This document shows positions 35,065-44,229 of a DNA stretch of 64,000 bases, in pieces. The notes under the pieces were generated by a model that worked only from the letters and a program-made list of their open reading frames with translations, did not search any database and was not told the DNA's origin. The position numbers and the translations under genes were made by a program. This DNA comes from Marichromatium purpuratum 984 (lineage in GTDB: Bacteria > Pseudomonadota > Gammaproteobacteria > Chromatiales > Chromatiaceae): contig NZ_CP007031.1 in assembly GCF_000224005.2 (NCBI RefSeq), positions 1,351,501-1,415,500 on the forward strand. The letters run 5' to 3'. Position 1 is the first letter of the stretch. Each line of letters starts with the position of its first letter.

Positions 35065-38000
35065 ATGATAGCCGAATCCCAGCCCCGCATCCGCGAGATC
35101 CCCTACAACTACACTTCGTACTCCGACCGCGAGATCGTCATCCGGTTTCTCGGCGAACCCATGTGGCGACTGATCGAGTCGCTGCGGGGGAGTCGACGTA
35201 CCGGGCGGTCGGCGCGGATGCTGTTCGAGGTGTTGGGCGACATGTGGGTGGTCTCGCGCAATCCTTATCTACAGGAGGATCTGCTCGAGAATCTCGATCG
35301 TCGCCAGCTGCTGCTGCAGGCGATGCGTCACCGGCTCGATCAGTTCGAGCAGCGTCTCAACGATAACCAGCGCGCCGCCGAGCTGCTGGAGGCGGCGCGT
35401 GGCGCGGTTGTCCGGCTCGAGGACTGGTTCGCTCAGGAGCAGGCCCATCGCGAGCGGCTGCGCAAGGCGTTGGCCGGCATCACCCATCCCGACAATCTCG
35501 ACTTCGGCGGTCTGGCACGGGTCTCGCATGCCACCGACGCCACCGATTGGCGCGTCGAGCTGCCCTTCGTGGTGATCTCCCCCGACAGCGAGTCCGAGGT
35601 GGCCGCCATCGTGCGCGCCTGTATCGACTGCGGGCTGTCGCTGATCCCGCGCGGTGGCGGCACCGGCTATACCGGCTCGGCGGTGCCGCTGCATCAGCAC
35701 ACTGCGGTGATCAACACCGAGAAGCTCGAATCGCTCTCGGGTGTCGAGCGGATCGAGCTGCCCGGGGTCGAGGGCCAAGTGCCGACGGTGCGCTGCGGCG
35801 CCGGTGTGGTCACCCGGCGGGTCTCGGACCTGGCCGACAGCAACGGTCTGGCCTTTGCCGTCGACCCGACCTCGCAGGACGCCTCCTGCATCGGCGGCAA
35901 CATCGCGATGAACGCCGGCGGCAAGAAAGCGGTGCTGTGGGGCACCGCGCTCGACAACCTCGCCTCGTGGCGGATGGTCACCCCGGATGCGCAGTGGCTC
36001 GAGATCGAGCGGCTCGATCACAACCTCGGGCGCATCCACGATCAGGCGCTGGTGCGCTTCCGTGTCTCGCGCTACGACACCGACGGGCGCACCCCGGTCG
36101 GTGAGCCCGAGATCCTGGAGATGCCCGGTGCCTCGTTCCGCAAGGTCGGGCTCGGCAAGGACGTCACCGACAAGTTCCTCTCCGGCCTCCCCGGGGTGCA
36201 GAAGGAGGGCTGTGACGGGCTGATCACCTCGGCGCGTTTCATCCTCCATCGCATGCCCGATCACGTGCGCACGGTGTGCATGGAGTTCTTTGGCACCGAT
36301 CTCGATCTCGCGGTGCCGGCGATCGTCGAGATCAAGGACTATATCGAGTCCTTGCCCGAGGTGCTGGTCGCCGGGCTCGAGCACCTCGACGAGCGCTATG
36401 TGCGCGCCGTCGACTACAGCACCAAGGCCTCGCGCCGCGAGCTGCCGAAGATGGTGCTGATCGCTGATCTGGTCAGCGATGACGAGACCGCGCTCGATGC
36501 CGCCGCAGCCCGGGTGGTGGAACTGGTGGGGGCGCGCGACGGCGAGGGCTTCATCGCCGTCAGCCCCGAGGCGCGCAAGCGTTTCTGGCTCGATCGCGCG
36601 CGCACCGCGGCGATCTCGCGTCATACCAACGCCTTCAAGATCAACGAGGACGTGGTCATCCCGCTCGACCGGCTCTCCGATTACAGCCGGGGCATCGAGC
36701 GGATCAACATCGAGCAGTCGATCCGCAACAAGGATGCGATCATGGCCGCGGTGCTCGACTACCTCGGCAGCGGGCTGGAGGAGGCGCGCCGCGCCGGTGA
36801 CTACGAGGTCTCGGAGGAGGATGTCGCCATCCTCGCGGCCAAGCGCGATGCCGCACGTGAGGTGCTGGAGACGGCACGGGCGCGCTGGCGCGCGATCCTC
36901 GAACACCTCGAGGCCCCGGCCGCCGAGCATCTCGAACTGCTTCACGAGAAAGAGCGCGCGCGAGCGCGCGAGGGCGACAGCCTGTTGTCGATGATGCTGC
37001 GTCGCGACTTGCGCCAATCCTATGTCCGCGAGGTCGCCGCACAGCTCAACGAGATCTTCTCCGGCAAGGACCTGGAGCGGGTGCGTACGCGTCTGGTCGA
37101 GATCCATCGTCGGCTGCGCGACTCGCGGCTGTTCGTGGCGCTGCACATGCACGCCGGTGACGGCAACGTCCACTCCAACATCCCGGTGCACTCCTCGGAC
37201 TACGCCATGCTCCAGGAGGCCGACGAGGTGGTGGCGCGGATCATGGCGCTCGCCTCCGGGCTCGGCGGGGTGATCTCGGGCGAGCACGGCATCGGTCTGA
37301 CCAAGCTGCAGTACCTGGAGCCGGAGAAGCTTGAGGCCTTCGTCGCCTACAAGGAACGGGTCGACCCGCAGCAGCGCTTCAACCGCGGCAAGCTGATGCC
37401 CGGCGCCGGGCTCGAGGGTGCCTATACGCCCTCGCTGCGGCTGGTGCAGCAGGAGGCGATCATCCTCGAGGAGACCGAACTCGGCGCCCTCAACGACGAC
37501 GTCAAGAACTGTCTGCGCTGCGGCAAGTGCAAGCCCAAGTGCATGACTCACGTACCGCGCGCCAACCTGCTCTATTCGCCGCGCAACAAGATCCTCGCCA
37601 CCGGGTTGATCATCGAGGCCTTCCTCTACGAGGAGCAGACCCGGCGCGGGTTGTCGTTGCGCCACTTCGACGCAATGAACGATGTCGCCGACCACTGCAC
37701 CGTGTGCCACAAGTGTCTCGCTCCCTGTCCGGTGAACATCGACTTCGGCGACGTCACCATGCGGCTGCGGCGCATCCTGGTGGCGCGCAAGCGCAACCGC
37801 TTCTCGCCTGGGGCCTGGGCGGCGATGCGCTTTCTCAACGTCACCGATCCGCGGGCGATCCGGCTGTTGCGCACCGCGCTGGCACGCTGGGGCTTTGCCG
37901 GGATCAATCTCGGTCACCGGGTGGCGCGGTTGCTGGGGTTGACACGCGCGCCCAGGCGCCACCCGGGGATCACCACCGGCAAGCCGAAGGCGGTCGGTCA

Positions 38001-38922
38001 GGTGGTCGAGTTGGTGGCGCGACCGATCCGGGTGGAACTGCCCAAGCAGACCTTCCGCCAAGTACTCGGGCTCGAGGACAAGACCCAGATCCCGATCCTG
38101 CGTGACCCCGGGGTCGCGCAGGAGGAGGCCGAGGCGGTGTTCTACTTCCCCGGCTGCGGCTCGGAGCGGCTGTTCTCCGACATCGGTCTGGCGACCCTGG
38201 CGATGCTCTGGCGCGGTGGTGCCCAGACCATTCTGCCGCCGGGCTATCTGTGCTGTGGCTATCCGCAACGCGCCGCCGGGCTGGAGGCGCGCGGTCAGCG
38301 CATCACCATGGAGAACCGGGTGCTCTTCCATCGCGTGGCTAACACCCTCAACTACATGGATATCCGTACCGTGGTGGTCTCCTGCGGAACCTGCATGGAT
38401 CAGCTGCTGAAGTACGAGTTCGAGCGGATCTTCCCCGGCTGCCGACTGCTCGACATCCACGAGTGGCTGATGGAAAAGGGGATGAGCCTGCAGGGTGTCG
38501 ATGGGGTCAAGTATCTCTACCACGATCCTTGTCACACCCCGATGAAGACCCATGCGCCGATCAAGGTCGCCTCCAGTCTGATCGGTGATCCGGTGACGCT
38601 CTCGGACCGCTGCTGTGGCGAGGCGGGTACCCTGGGCGCGCAGCGCCCGGACATCGCCAACCAGGTACGCTTCCGCAAGCGCGAGGAACTCGAGGCCGGG
38701 CTGCGCGCGCTCACCGGCGCGTCCCGGGTCGAGCACGGCGAGGCCAAGCTGCTCACCGCTTGCCCGGCCTGTCAGCAGGGTTTGGCCAAGTATCATGGCG
38801 AGACCGGCCTGGAGACCGACTACATCGTCGTCGAGATGGCGCGTCGTCTGATCGGCGAGGACTGGCAGCAGCGCTTCATCGAGCAGGCCCGCGCCGGCGG
38901 CGTCGAGCGCGTGTTGCTCTGA
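35065..38922 (+). CDS. Giant FAD-linked oxidase / Fe-S oxidoreductase fusion (GlcD-GlcF-like, DUF3683 type)
   Basis: 1285 residues. An N-terminal ~130-residue region ([12 protein letters not shown]..., DUF3683-like) precedes a PCMH-type FAD domain ([39 protein letters not shown]) and an FAD-oxidase C-terminal domain ([25 protein letters not shown]). Two 4Fe-4S motifs follow, Cys816-Cys826 ([11 protein letters not shown]) and from Cys878 ([12 protein letters not shown]). Two CCG domains end the protein ([19 protein letters not shown]). This equals GlcD plus GlcF in one chain and suggests oxidation of a D-2-hydroxy acid such as D-lactate or glycolate, with electrons passed to quinone. The substrate is uncertain. 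No partner gene is adjacent. Confidence 0.92.
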   Translation: MIAESQPRIREIPYNYTSYSDREIVIRFLGEPMWRLIESLRGSRRTGRSARMLFEVLGDMWVVSRNPYLQEDLLENLDRRQLLLQAMRHRLDQFEQRLNDNQRAAELLEAARGAVVRLEDWFAQEQAHRERLRKALAGITHPDNLDFGGLARVSHATDATDWRVELPFVVISPDSESEVAAIVRACIDCGLSLIPRGGGTGYTGSAVPLHQHTAVINTEKLESLSGVERIELPGVEGQVPTVRCGAGVVTRRVSDLADSNGLAFAVDPTSQDASCIGGNIAMNAGGKKAVLWGTALDNLASWRMVTPDAQWLEIERLDHNLGRIHDQALVRFRVSRYDTDGRTPVGEPEILEMPGASFRKVGLGKDVTDKFLSGLPGVQKEGCDGLITSARFILHRMPDHVRTVCMEFFGTDLDLAVPAIVEIKDYIESLPEVLVAGLEHLDERYVRAVDYSTKASRRELPKMVLIADLVSDDETALDAAAARVVELVGARDGEGFIAVSPEARKRFWLDRARTAAISRHTNAFKINEDVVIPLDRLSDYSRGIERINIEQSIRNKDAIMAAVLDYLGSGLEEARRAGDYEVSEEDVAILAAKRDAAREVLETARARWRAILEHLEAPAAEHLELLHEKERARAREGDSLLSMMLRRDLRQSYVREVAAQLNEIFSGKDLERVRTRLVEIHRRLRDSRLFVALHMHAGDGNVHSNIPVHSSDYAMLQEADEVVARIMALASGLGGVISGEHGIGLTKLQYLEPEKLEAFVAYKERVDPQQRFNRGKLMPGAGLEGAYTPSLRLVQQEAIILEETELGALNDDVKNCLRCGKCKPKCMTHVPRANLLYSPRNKILATGLIIEAFLYEEQTRRGLSLRHFDAMNDVADHCTVCHKCLAPCPVNIDFGDVTMRLRRILVARKRNRFSPGAWAAMRFLNVTDPRAIRLLRTALARWGFAGINLGHRVARLLGLTRAPRRHPGITTGKPKAVGQVVELVARPIRVELPKQTFRQVLGLEDKTQIPILRDPGVAQEEAEAVFYFPGCGSERLFSDIGLATLAMLWRGGAQTILPPGYLCCGYPQRAAGLEARGQRITMENRVLFHRVANTLNYMDIRTVVVSCGTCMDQLLKYEFERIFPGCRLLDIHEWLMEKGMSLQGVDGVKYLYHDPCHTPMKTHAPIKVASSLIGDPVTLSDRCCGEAGTLGAQRPDIANQVRFRKREELEAGLRALTGASRVEHGEAKLLTACPACQQGLAKYHGETGLETDYIVVEMARRLIGEDWQQRFIEQARAGGVERVLL

Positions 38923-38940
38923 GTCGGCGGTCATACTCAG

Positions 38941-39017
38941 CCGCCAGCCGCCAGCCGCCAGCCGCCAGCCGCCAGCCGCCAGCCGCCAGCCGCCAGCCGC
39001 CAGCCGCCAGCCGCCAG
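38941..39017. repeat. Heptanucleotide tandem array (CCGCCAG x11)
   Basis: Eleven perfect CCGCCAG units, 18 bases after the oxidoreductase stop. The unit is the reverse complement, in another register, of the GGCGGCT unit at 15440 and 21423, so it is the same array type inverted. No inverted-repeat element adjoins it. Confidence 0.95.
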
Positions 39018-39198
39018 CTAGGGTAGTGCGGCCGGCGGCGGGGCGCTGATGAGCCGGCGACTGGTCGCTGGAGGCCGCCTTGGGTGCGGATCAGCCTCCA
39101 GCGGTCAGCTTCCAGTCGCCAGTGGAGGCGGTCGGCGCTCATGACCGGCGGCTGACAGCCAGGAGCCCCTTGCCGTCCAATCTCGCTGGTCGCTGTCC
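39018..39198. other. Gene-free stretch between two heptamer arrays
   Basis: No ORF is supported. The sequence contains scrambled, imperfectly inverted pieces such as GCTGATGAGCCGGCGACTGG against CCAGTCGCC and CGCTCATGACCGGCGG, which look like degraded palindromic repeats. It lies between the two arrays and ends at the inverted-repeat motif. Confidence 0.5.
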
Positions 39199-39227
39199 CC
39201 TTTGCGCCCTTCGCGCCTTTGCGGTTC
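39199..39227. repeat. Terminal inverted-repeat motif, right-end form
   Basis: CCTTTGCGCCCTTCGCGCC followed by TTTGCGGTTC is a diverged copy of the right ends of elements A and B. It keeps the 9-base period, and a heptamer array again starts 9 bases later. Confidence 0.7.
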
Positions 39228-39236
39228 AATCCTTCT

Positions 39237-39319
39237 GGCCGCTGGCCGCTGGCCGCTGGCCGCTGGCCGCTGGCCGCTGGCCGCTGGCCGCTGGCCGCTG
39301 GCCGCTGGCCGCTGGCCGC
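39237..39319. repeat. Heptanucleotide tandem array (GGCCGCT x11)
   Basis: Eleven perfect GGCCGCT units (39237-39313) and a partial twelfth. The unit differs from GGCGGCT by one base. The array ends 77 bases before the cheV start and so lies in its promoter region. Confidence 0.95.
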
Positions 39320-39396
39320 GCAACCTTGAAAGCGTGTGCGCGCGCCGTGTAGCATCGCGCGATACCCTGTGACGTCAGAAGCGATTGAATTTCCTC

Positions 39397-40326
39397 ATGT
39401 CGAAGAACAATACCGGGTCGACCCTCGAGTCCAACCAGGCCGCTGGCACCCGGCTCGAGCTGCTGTTGTTCCAGCTCGAACACAAGCAGCTGTTCGGAAT
39501 CAACGTCTTCAAGGTCAAGGAAGTCATTCCCTATCAACCGTTGACGCGCCCGGCCGGCGCCCATCCGTTGGTCAAGGGGATGGCGACGCTGCGCGGTATC
39601 ACCATGCCGATCATCGATCTCTCGCAGGCGGTCGGTGGTCCGGAGATGGCCGAGCCGGAAAAGGGCTATATCATCATCACCGAGTACAACCGTTCGGTGC
39701 ATGGCTTCCTGATCCGCCGGGTCGACCGCATCGTCAATACCCAGTGGGATCAGGTGCAGCAGCTGCCCCCGCGTTTGGGCAAGAACGTCTATGTGACCGC
39801 GGTGACCTTGATCCAGAACGAGCTGGTCGAGATCCTCGATGTCGAGAAGGTGCTCGATCAAGTGGTGCATGTGAGCACCGATGTCTCTCAGGATCTGAGC
39901 CAACGCATTCACGCCGAGAACCACCGCGTGCTGGTGGTCGATGACTCGGCGGTGGCACGCCACCAGATCCAGCGCGCGCTCGAGCAGCTCGGGATCGAGT
40001 GCACGCTGCTCACCGATGGCAAGCATGCGATCGACCTGATCCATCAGATGCAACAGGAGGGCGTCGACGTTGCCGAGCACTTCAGTATGGTCGTCTCCGA
40101 TATCGAGATGCCGGAGATGGACGGCTATCAGCTCACCACCGAGATCCGTAAGGACCCTCGGCTCGAGGCGTTGTATATCCTGCTGCACTCCTCGATCAGC
40201 GGCGAGTTCAACGTCGATATGGTGAAGCGGACCGGAGCCAACAAGTTCATCCAGAAGTACAGCCCGGACGATCTGGCCGAGGCTGTGTTGGAGCGGTTGA
40301 AGGAGGTACCGGCGATCGGTGCCTGA
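39397..40326 (+). CDS. cheV: Chemotaxis protein CheV (CheW-receiver fusion)
   Basis: 309 residues from ATG 39397, preferred over a TTG at 39385. The N-terminal CheW domain (LELLLFQLEHKQLFGINVFKVKEVI, GMATLRGITMPIIDLSQAVG) links chemoreceptors to CheA. The C-terminal receiver (VLVVDDSAVARHQIQRALEQLG, VVSDIEMPEMDGYQLTTEIR with the phospho-acceptor Asp, ILLHSSISG, and FIQKYSPDDLAEAV with Lys) allows adaptation by phosphorylation. It is soluble and expected at the chemoreceptor array. The promoter region contains a heptamer array, so its expression could vary with repeat number. The next gene encodes a PilZ protein after a hairpin. Confidence 0.95.
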   Translation: MSKNNTGSTLESNQAAGTRLELLLFQLEHKQLFGINVFKVKEVIPYQPLTRPAGAHPLVKGMATLRGITMPIIDLSQAVGGPEMAEPEKGYIIITEYNRSVHGFLIRRVDRIVNTQWDQVQQLPPRLGKNVYVTAVTLIQNELVEILDVEKVLDQVVHVSTDVSQDLSQRIHAENHRVLVVDDSAVARHQIQRALEQLGIECTLLTDGKHAIDLIHQMQQEGVDVAEHFSMVVSDIEMPEMDGYQLTTEIRKDPRLEALYILLHSSISGEFNVDMVKRTGANKFIQKYSPDDLAEAVLERLKEVPAIGA

Positions 40327-40360
40327 TGGTTGCGCGGATCTCGGGGATAGGGTGGTCAGG

Positions 40361-40388
40361 CTCGGAGCGGCTCATGTGCCGCCCCGAG
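40361..40388 (+). terminator. Hairpin after cheV
   Basis: CTCGGAGCGGC (40361-40371) pairs with GCCGCCCCGAG (40378-40388) with one mismatch and a 6-base loop, 35 bases after the cheV stop. No T-run follows, so termination would be inefficient. Confidence 0.45.
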
Positions 40389-40447
40389 CGGTAGACAGGG
40401 ATACCCGATCCATCATGAGAATCCCTTTTATCCATTGAGGAGGCGCT

Positions 40448-40741
40448 ATGCTGGTCGATGACGAACGTCGTAAATTCCTGAGACTGAACGCCGATACCGA
40501 GGCCAACATCAAGCGTTTGGAGACCGATGAGACGCTCTCTGTCCGTCTGACCGATCTCAGCCCGTCGGGCTGTGCGCTGGTCTGTGAGTCACCGCTCTCC
40601 CCGGGCGAGCGGCTCGAGGTCAGTATCAGCAGTCCGAGTGCTCGCATCGCGCCGTTGGTCTGCAGCGGTCATGTGGTGCGCGTCGATCGCGATGGTGAGC
40701 GCCAGGTCATTGGGGTCGAATTCGTCTCCGACGCTGGCTGA
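40448..40741 (+). CDS. PilZ domain protein
   Basis: 97 residues, a single PilZ domain. The c-di-GMP-binding signatures are present: an RXXXR-type stretch at the start (DDERRKFLRLNAD) and DLSPSGCAL (D/NxSxxG). A strong GAGGAGG Shine-Dalgarno precedes the ATG. It is a stand-alone c-di-GMP receptor that probably acts by binding a partner protein. Position between cheV and a DamX-like gene does not fix its target. A solid terminator follows. Confidence 0.9.
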   Translation: MLVDDERRKFLRLNADTEANIKRLETDETLSVRLTDLSPSGCALVCESPLSPGERLEVSISSPSARIAPLVCSGHVVRVDRDGERQVIGVEFVSDAG

Positions 40742-40762
40742 CCCCCTTACTTCACCTCTCAG

Positions 40763-40795
40763 GCGCGGGCCCGTCCGGTTGTGACGGGCCCGCGC
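40763..40795 (+). terminator. Terminator after the PilZ gene
   Basis: A perfect 13-bp stem, GCGCGGGCCCGTC (40763-40775) and GACGGGCCCGCGC (40783-40795), with a 7-base loop and followed by TGGTTTTG. Confidence 0.8.
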
Positions 40796-40817
40796 TGGTT
40801 TTGATGGCGACTCTCTG

Positions 40818-42554
40818 ATGGCGCTCGATCCCGATTGCTTGAGCCGCTTGCGGCTGACCCAGGACCCCTTTGACGAGCGCGCCGGCGAGGCATTTCTCTA
40901 CACCGACCTGCTACTCGATCAGTTGCTCGAGTCCGCCGTCGAGGTACTGGAGGCGCCGGGCGCGGTGCTGATGTTGACCGGTCCGGCGGGCAGTGGGCGA
41001 ACGCTGCAGCTGATGCGTCTGCTCGGTCTGTTGCCGGATCGTTTCGAGCTGATCGCCTTTCGCGCGCGTCCCGGGACCTCGGTGGAGATGCTCGAGGCAA
41101 CCCTTCGTGCTCAGCTCGGTGCCGATGCTCGGGTGACGCGCTCGCTCGAGCAGCTGTTGGCTCAGCTGTTGAGCACCGGAGCCGAACTCTGCATCGCGAT
41201 CGATGATGCGCATCACCTCGGTATCGATCTGGTCCACGCCCTGATGCGACTACGTCATGGATTGCTCGAGCGTACCGGCGAGCCGCCGCGTCTGGTGCTG
41301 ACTGGCGACCCGGCGCTGGCGCGTTATCCGCTCCAACTCGAGCCTGACGACCCGGGACGGATCAGCCGTCTCAGCCTGCGTCCATTGAACCTTGAGCAGG
41401 CCCGCGCCTATCTCTGTCATCGGCTCGAGGCCGCCGGCCTGGACAATCCGCTCGGCCTGCTCGCGGATGCCGATGTCGAGTCATTGCATGCCCGCAGCCA
41501 GGGCTGCCCGAAGGGACTCAATACACTCGCCGGCGCGTGGCTGGAGGCGCGCTGTCACGATGTCGAGACGGGGGCGCACCAGCCCGAACCCGCTCCGACT
41601 CCCCGTCAGCTCGTGCCCGAGGTCGACGAGAAGACCCCTGAGCAATTGATCGCCGAGCGCATCCGAGCACTGTCGGCGAGCATCGATGAACAGCCGCACG
41701 CCCCCCCGGCCAAGGCCATGTCGCGTCGCGTCGCGGCAGCGGAGCCGGCCGTTGCCGAAGCGTCGTCGAGAAAGTCGATCAAGGGGTTGGTGTCGCTGCT
41801 GAGACGAACCAAAGGCGACAAGCCATCGCGGCAGGTGATCAAGACGAAGAGGTCCGCGGCCGCAGCGCCGACGATGCCGGTCTGGAATCAGCGTTGGTTC
41901 GTTCCAGCGATCGCCGGTGGCGCGGCCCTGGCGATCCTGTTGCCGGTGGTCTTCCAGCTCCAGGGGCAGGATCCGCGTCCAGCCCCATCGTCGGCACCAC
42001 GTGATCGTGCCCGTCTGCTGCTGGAGTCGGCAGAGGTCGCGCCACCGCCGCGTCCGCGTCTGGCCCAGCCACCGGGAGAGCTGAGTCGTCCCGCGCCCGG
42101 CGCGGTGATGCCGCCAGCGCCCGAACCCGCACCACCAGGCTCGTTGGTGCGGCAACCACCCCGGGAGCAGCCGCCTGCGCCGGTTACACCGCCGGTCGAG
42201 CGTCCCCGGCCGGTTGCGTCCACGCCACAGCCCGCGCCATCACAACCGCACTCAGGTCTCGATCTGACGGTGGATCGGGACTGGCTGGTGGCGCAGAATC
42301 CCAATCGCTACACCATTCAGCTGATCGCTGTCAGCAGTCTCGAGGCAGCGCAAGACTATGTGATACGTCACCGTCTCGATGGCGTGCGTTTTCTGCCGAT
42401 CCGCTCGCGCGACCGCGACTTCGTGGTCGTGCTCGCCGGTGCCTTTGCCAGTCGCGGCGAGGCCGAGCGGGTTTATGCGGCCTTGCCCGCAGCGGTGCGC
42501 GCCGACCGGCCGTGGATTCGTGCGATCGGTTCGGTACAGGGGTCGCTGCGGTGA
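40818..42554 (+). CDS. AAA ATPase with C-terminal SPOR domain (DamX-like)
   Basis: 578 residues. An ExeA/DamX-type AAA domain fills the first ~250 residues: DPFDERAGEAFLYTDLLLDQLL, Walker A LTGPAGSGRTLQL (Arg instead of the usual Lys) and Walker B LCIAIDDAHHLG. A Lys/Arg-rich linker leads to one membrane helix (WFVPAIAGGAALAILLPVVFQL, about 355-376). A Pro-rich periplasmic linker follows, ending in a SPOR domain (RYTIQLIAVSSLEAAQDYVI...VVLAGAFASRGEAERVYAALP) that binds denuded septal peptidoglycan. A role in cell division or envelope assembly is expected. The Lys-to-Arg change in Walker A suggests weak or absent ATP hydrolysis. The stop overlaps the next gene's GTG start by four bases. Confidence 0.87.
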   Translation: MALDPDCLSRLRLTQDPFDERAGEAFLYTDLLLDQLLESAVEVLEAPGAVLMLTGPAGSGRTLQLMRLLGLLPDRFELIAFRARPGTSVEMLEATLRAQLGADARVTRSLEQLLAQLLSTGAELCIAIDDAHHLGIDLVHALMRLRHGLLERTGEPPRLVLTGDPALARYPLQLEPDDPGRISRLSLRPLNLEQARAYLCHRLEAAGLDNPLGLLADADVESLHARSQGCPKGLNTLAGAWLEARCHDVETGAHQPEPAPTPRQLVPEVDEKTPEQLIAERIRALSASIDEQPHAPPAKAMSRRVAAAEPAVAEASSRKSIKGLVSLLRRTKGDKPSRQVIKTKRSAAAAPTMPVWNQRWFVPAIAGGAALAILLPVVFQLQGQDPRPAPSSAPRDRARLLLESAEVAPPPRPRLAQPPGELSRPAPGAVMPPAPEPAPPGSLVRQPPREQPPAPVTPPVERPRPVASTPQPAPSQPHSGLDLTVDRDWLVAQNPNRYTIQLIAVSSLEAAQDYVIRHRLDGVRFLPIRSRDRDFVVVLAGAFASRGEAERVYAALPAAVRADRPWIRAIGSVQGSLR

Positions 42555-43030
42555 GGGGGCGTCACTGGGGAATGGTTCTCGTGCTGCTCTGCTCCGTGGC
42601 GACCTGTCCGGTGATGGCGCTCGATCCTTGTCCCGGCGGACAGACGCAAGCAGCGGGACCGGAGGCGCGCTTTTATCGCGACAGTCGAGGCGAATATCGG
42701 TTGCGTGGCCGGATCGGTGGCTCGGCGGTGACCTTCCGGTTGGCGCCCGAGGCCGATACCGTCGTGCTCGGCGAGCGTGAGGCGACCCGGCTGGGGCTCG
42801 TGTATGCACGCGGTCGCCTCGTGCGCCATCAGGGGACGACGGGAGTCGGTCTGGGGTATGCCGTGGAACTCGATAGCGTGCAGGTCGGCGGCATCGTACG
42901 CGAGCGGGTCGCTGCCGTGGTCGTCATCGGAGAGGAGACGGGCGAGGTCTTGCTCGGGCAGAGCTTTCTGCGTGGGCTCACGCGATGTCGTGCTGCCGGA
43001 GCCATCGTGTTGCGTGCGCTATACCGCTGA
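42551..43030 (+). CDS. Retropepsin-like aspartic protease homologue lacking the catalytic triad
   Basis: 159 residues from a GTG at 42551 that overlaps the stop of the DamX-like gene (GTGA). A signal peptide (MVLVLLCSVATCPVMALD) directs export. The body matches the clan AA retropepsin-like family: YRLRGRIGGSAVTFRL, then LGEREATRLGL, GYAVELDSVQVGGI and the closing VLLGQSFLRGLTR. In active members the first segment carries DTGA; here the aligned stretch is APEADTVVL, so the catalytic Asp-Thr-Gly is absent. It is therefore probably a non-catalytic relative, perhaps a binding protein working with the DamX-like protein. The fold assignment is from pattern only. Confidence 0.7.
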   Translation: MRGRHWGMVLVLLCSVATCPVMALDPCPGGQTQAAGPEARFYRDSRGEYRLRGRIGGSAVTFRLAPEADTVVLGEREATRLGLVYARGRLVRHQGTTGVGLGYAVELDSVQVGGIVRERVAAVVVIGEETGEVLLGQSFLRGLTRCRAAGAIVLRALYR

Positions 43031-43179
43031 TGTCGCCGGAGTCGCTCTCCTGCGATGAGACGATGACGCAATCGCACAGTATCCTCGTGGAGATCTGGAT
43101 CGCATTGTCGAGGGGATGTCGCGGCAACCTGATGTGCCAACGGCTAGACTGAGAGAGAGTCGATACCCGGTGAGCGCCG

Positions 43180-43866
43180 ATGGAGATCCATACCGGGGTC
43201 GGTGCGTCGCTTCGGCCCTCTCCCGCGCCCGCTGCCGACTCCTCCGGTGGCGCCACCCGCCAGCAAGAGACGGCATCCACCGTTGGGCGTGAAGCCAACG
43301 AGGACGCACAGCCCCGCCCCGCAGAGCAGCCAGAACAGACGCCCACGCCAGAAGAGCTGCGGCTGATCGAGCAGTTGCGCCAGCGCGACCGTGAGGTACG
43401 CGCACACGAGCAGGCGCATGTGGCCGCGGGTGGGCGTTATGTCACCGGCGGTCCTACCTATACCTATCAAACCGGCCCAGACGGGCGTCAGTATGCGATC
43501 GGCGGTGAGGTGCAGATCGATACCTCCGAGGAGGCCGATCCGGCGGCGACGCTGGAGAAGGCCGAGACCGTGTTGCGCGCTGCCTTGGCGCCCGCGGAGC
43601 CTTCCAGCCAGGATCAGCGGGTTGCCGCCCAGGCGCGCGCGATGCAGATCGAGGCGCAGCGCGAGATGCGTATTCTCGAGCAGGCGGATCAGGAAATGCG
43701 TCGAATGGATGGGGAAGCGTCGGCTGCACGGGCCGATGCGAATGCGCAGGATGCGAACTCCGCGGGCATGCTGGAGCCTGGGGTCGAGCGCGACCGACTC
43801 GAGCGCAGGATTGCCGGATTCTTTGCGCCCGCGCGCTCAGCCGAGCAAATCAACCAGTTCGCCTGA
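43180..43866 (+). CDS. Putative metalloprotease of the SprA-related family
   Basis: 228 residues. A Pro/Ala-rich low-complexity N-terminus (1-60) is followed by LIEQLRQRDREVRAHEQAHVAAGGRYVTGGPTYTYQTGPDGRQYAIGGEVQIDTS, the conserved core of this family. HEQAH is a zinc-binding HEXXH motif. The C-terminal half is helical and charged, with many Ala and Glu. No signal peptide is evident. The family is named after a Shewanella protein and has no firmly established function. GGTGAG precedes the ATG. The gene is convergent with a YjfB-like motility gene. Confidence 0.85.
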   Translation: MEIHTGVGASLRPSPAPAADSSGGATRQQETASTVGREANEDAQPRPAEQPEQTPTPEELRLIEQLRQRDREVRAHEQAHVAAGGRYVTGGPTYTYQTGPDGRQYAIGGEVQIDTSEEADPAATLEKAETVLRAALAPAEPSSQDQRVAAQARAMQIEAQREMRILEQADQEMRRMDGEASAARADANAQDANSAGMLEPGVERDRLERRIAGFFAPARSAEQINQFA

Positions 43867-43930
43867 GTCCTGAGGTGGTCATCACCCCGAGCGCCGATCT
43901 GGTGTTGTCGCCTGGCGGGGCTGTGTCGGC

Positions 43931-43978
43931 AGGGGGGCACGTGTCCCGTCAGGAGTCCCTGGCAGGACACGCGCCCCT
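43931..43978. terminator. Imperfect hairpin between convergent genes
   Basis: AGGGGGGCACGTGTCC (43931-43946) and GGACACGCGCCCCT (43965-43978) can form a long imperfect stem. It lies between the convergent metalloprotease-like and YjfB-like genes; no T-run follows. Confidence 0.4.
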
Positions 43979-43998
43979 GTGCTGCGAAGCGTCACGAT

Positions 43999-44229
43999 TC
44001 AGGCGGTGACGTTGATGTTGCGCCCGACATTCTCCGGCAGTCCTCGTGTGCTCGAGGGTTCCTGTGGGGCCTGCTGGGGTGTCAGCGATTGGTCGACCTG
44101 CTCTGAGGCCTGTTGTGCCTGAGTATCGAGTGCCTGGTTGAGCGATGCCGCACTCGTGTCGTTCGAGGTCTTGCTGCCGGCCATCGTGTTGGTCACGGTG
44201 GCGACGCCTGCCATCGATGAGATGTCCAT
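43999..44229 (-). CDS. Small YjfB-like putative motility protein
   Basis: 76 residues: MDISSMAGVATVTNTMAGSK, then a helical ALDTQAQQASEQVDQSL stretch and a Pro/Gln-rich tail. It fits the short YjfB family, which is annotated as putative motility proteins because of co-occurrence with flagellar genes. There is no signal peptide or membrane segment. The biochemical role is unknown. Presence of MotAB, CheV and PilZ genes in the same block supports a link to motility. Short length and low complexity lower the confidence. Confidence 0.6.
   Translation of the reverse strand: MDISSMAGVATVTNTMAGSKTSNDTSAASLNQALDTQAQQASEQVDQSLTPQQAPQEPSSTRGLPENVGRNINVTA

Noticed and set aside
35269-38934. 1221-codon reverse ORF across the FAD/Fe-S gene
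   Set aside because: Shadow ORF; the forward frame contains all cofactor motifs.
38941-39319. Periodic peptides such as SRQPPAA or AASGQRP in several frames
   Set aside because: They result from reading 7-base tandem repeats in triplets and are not credible repeat proteins.
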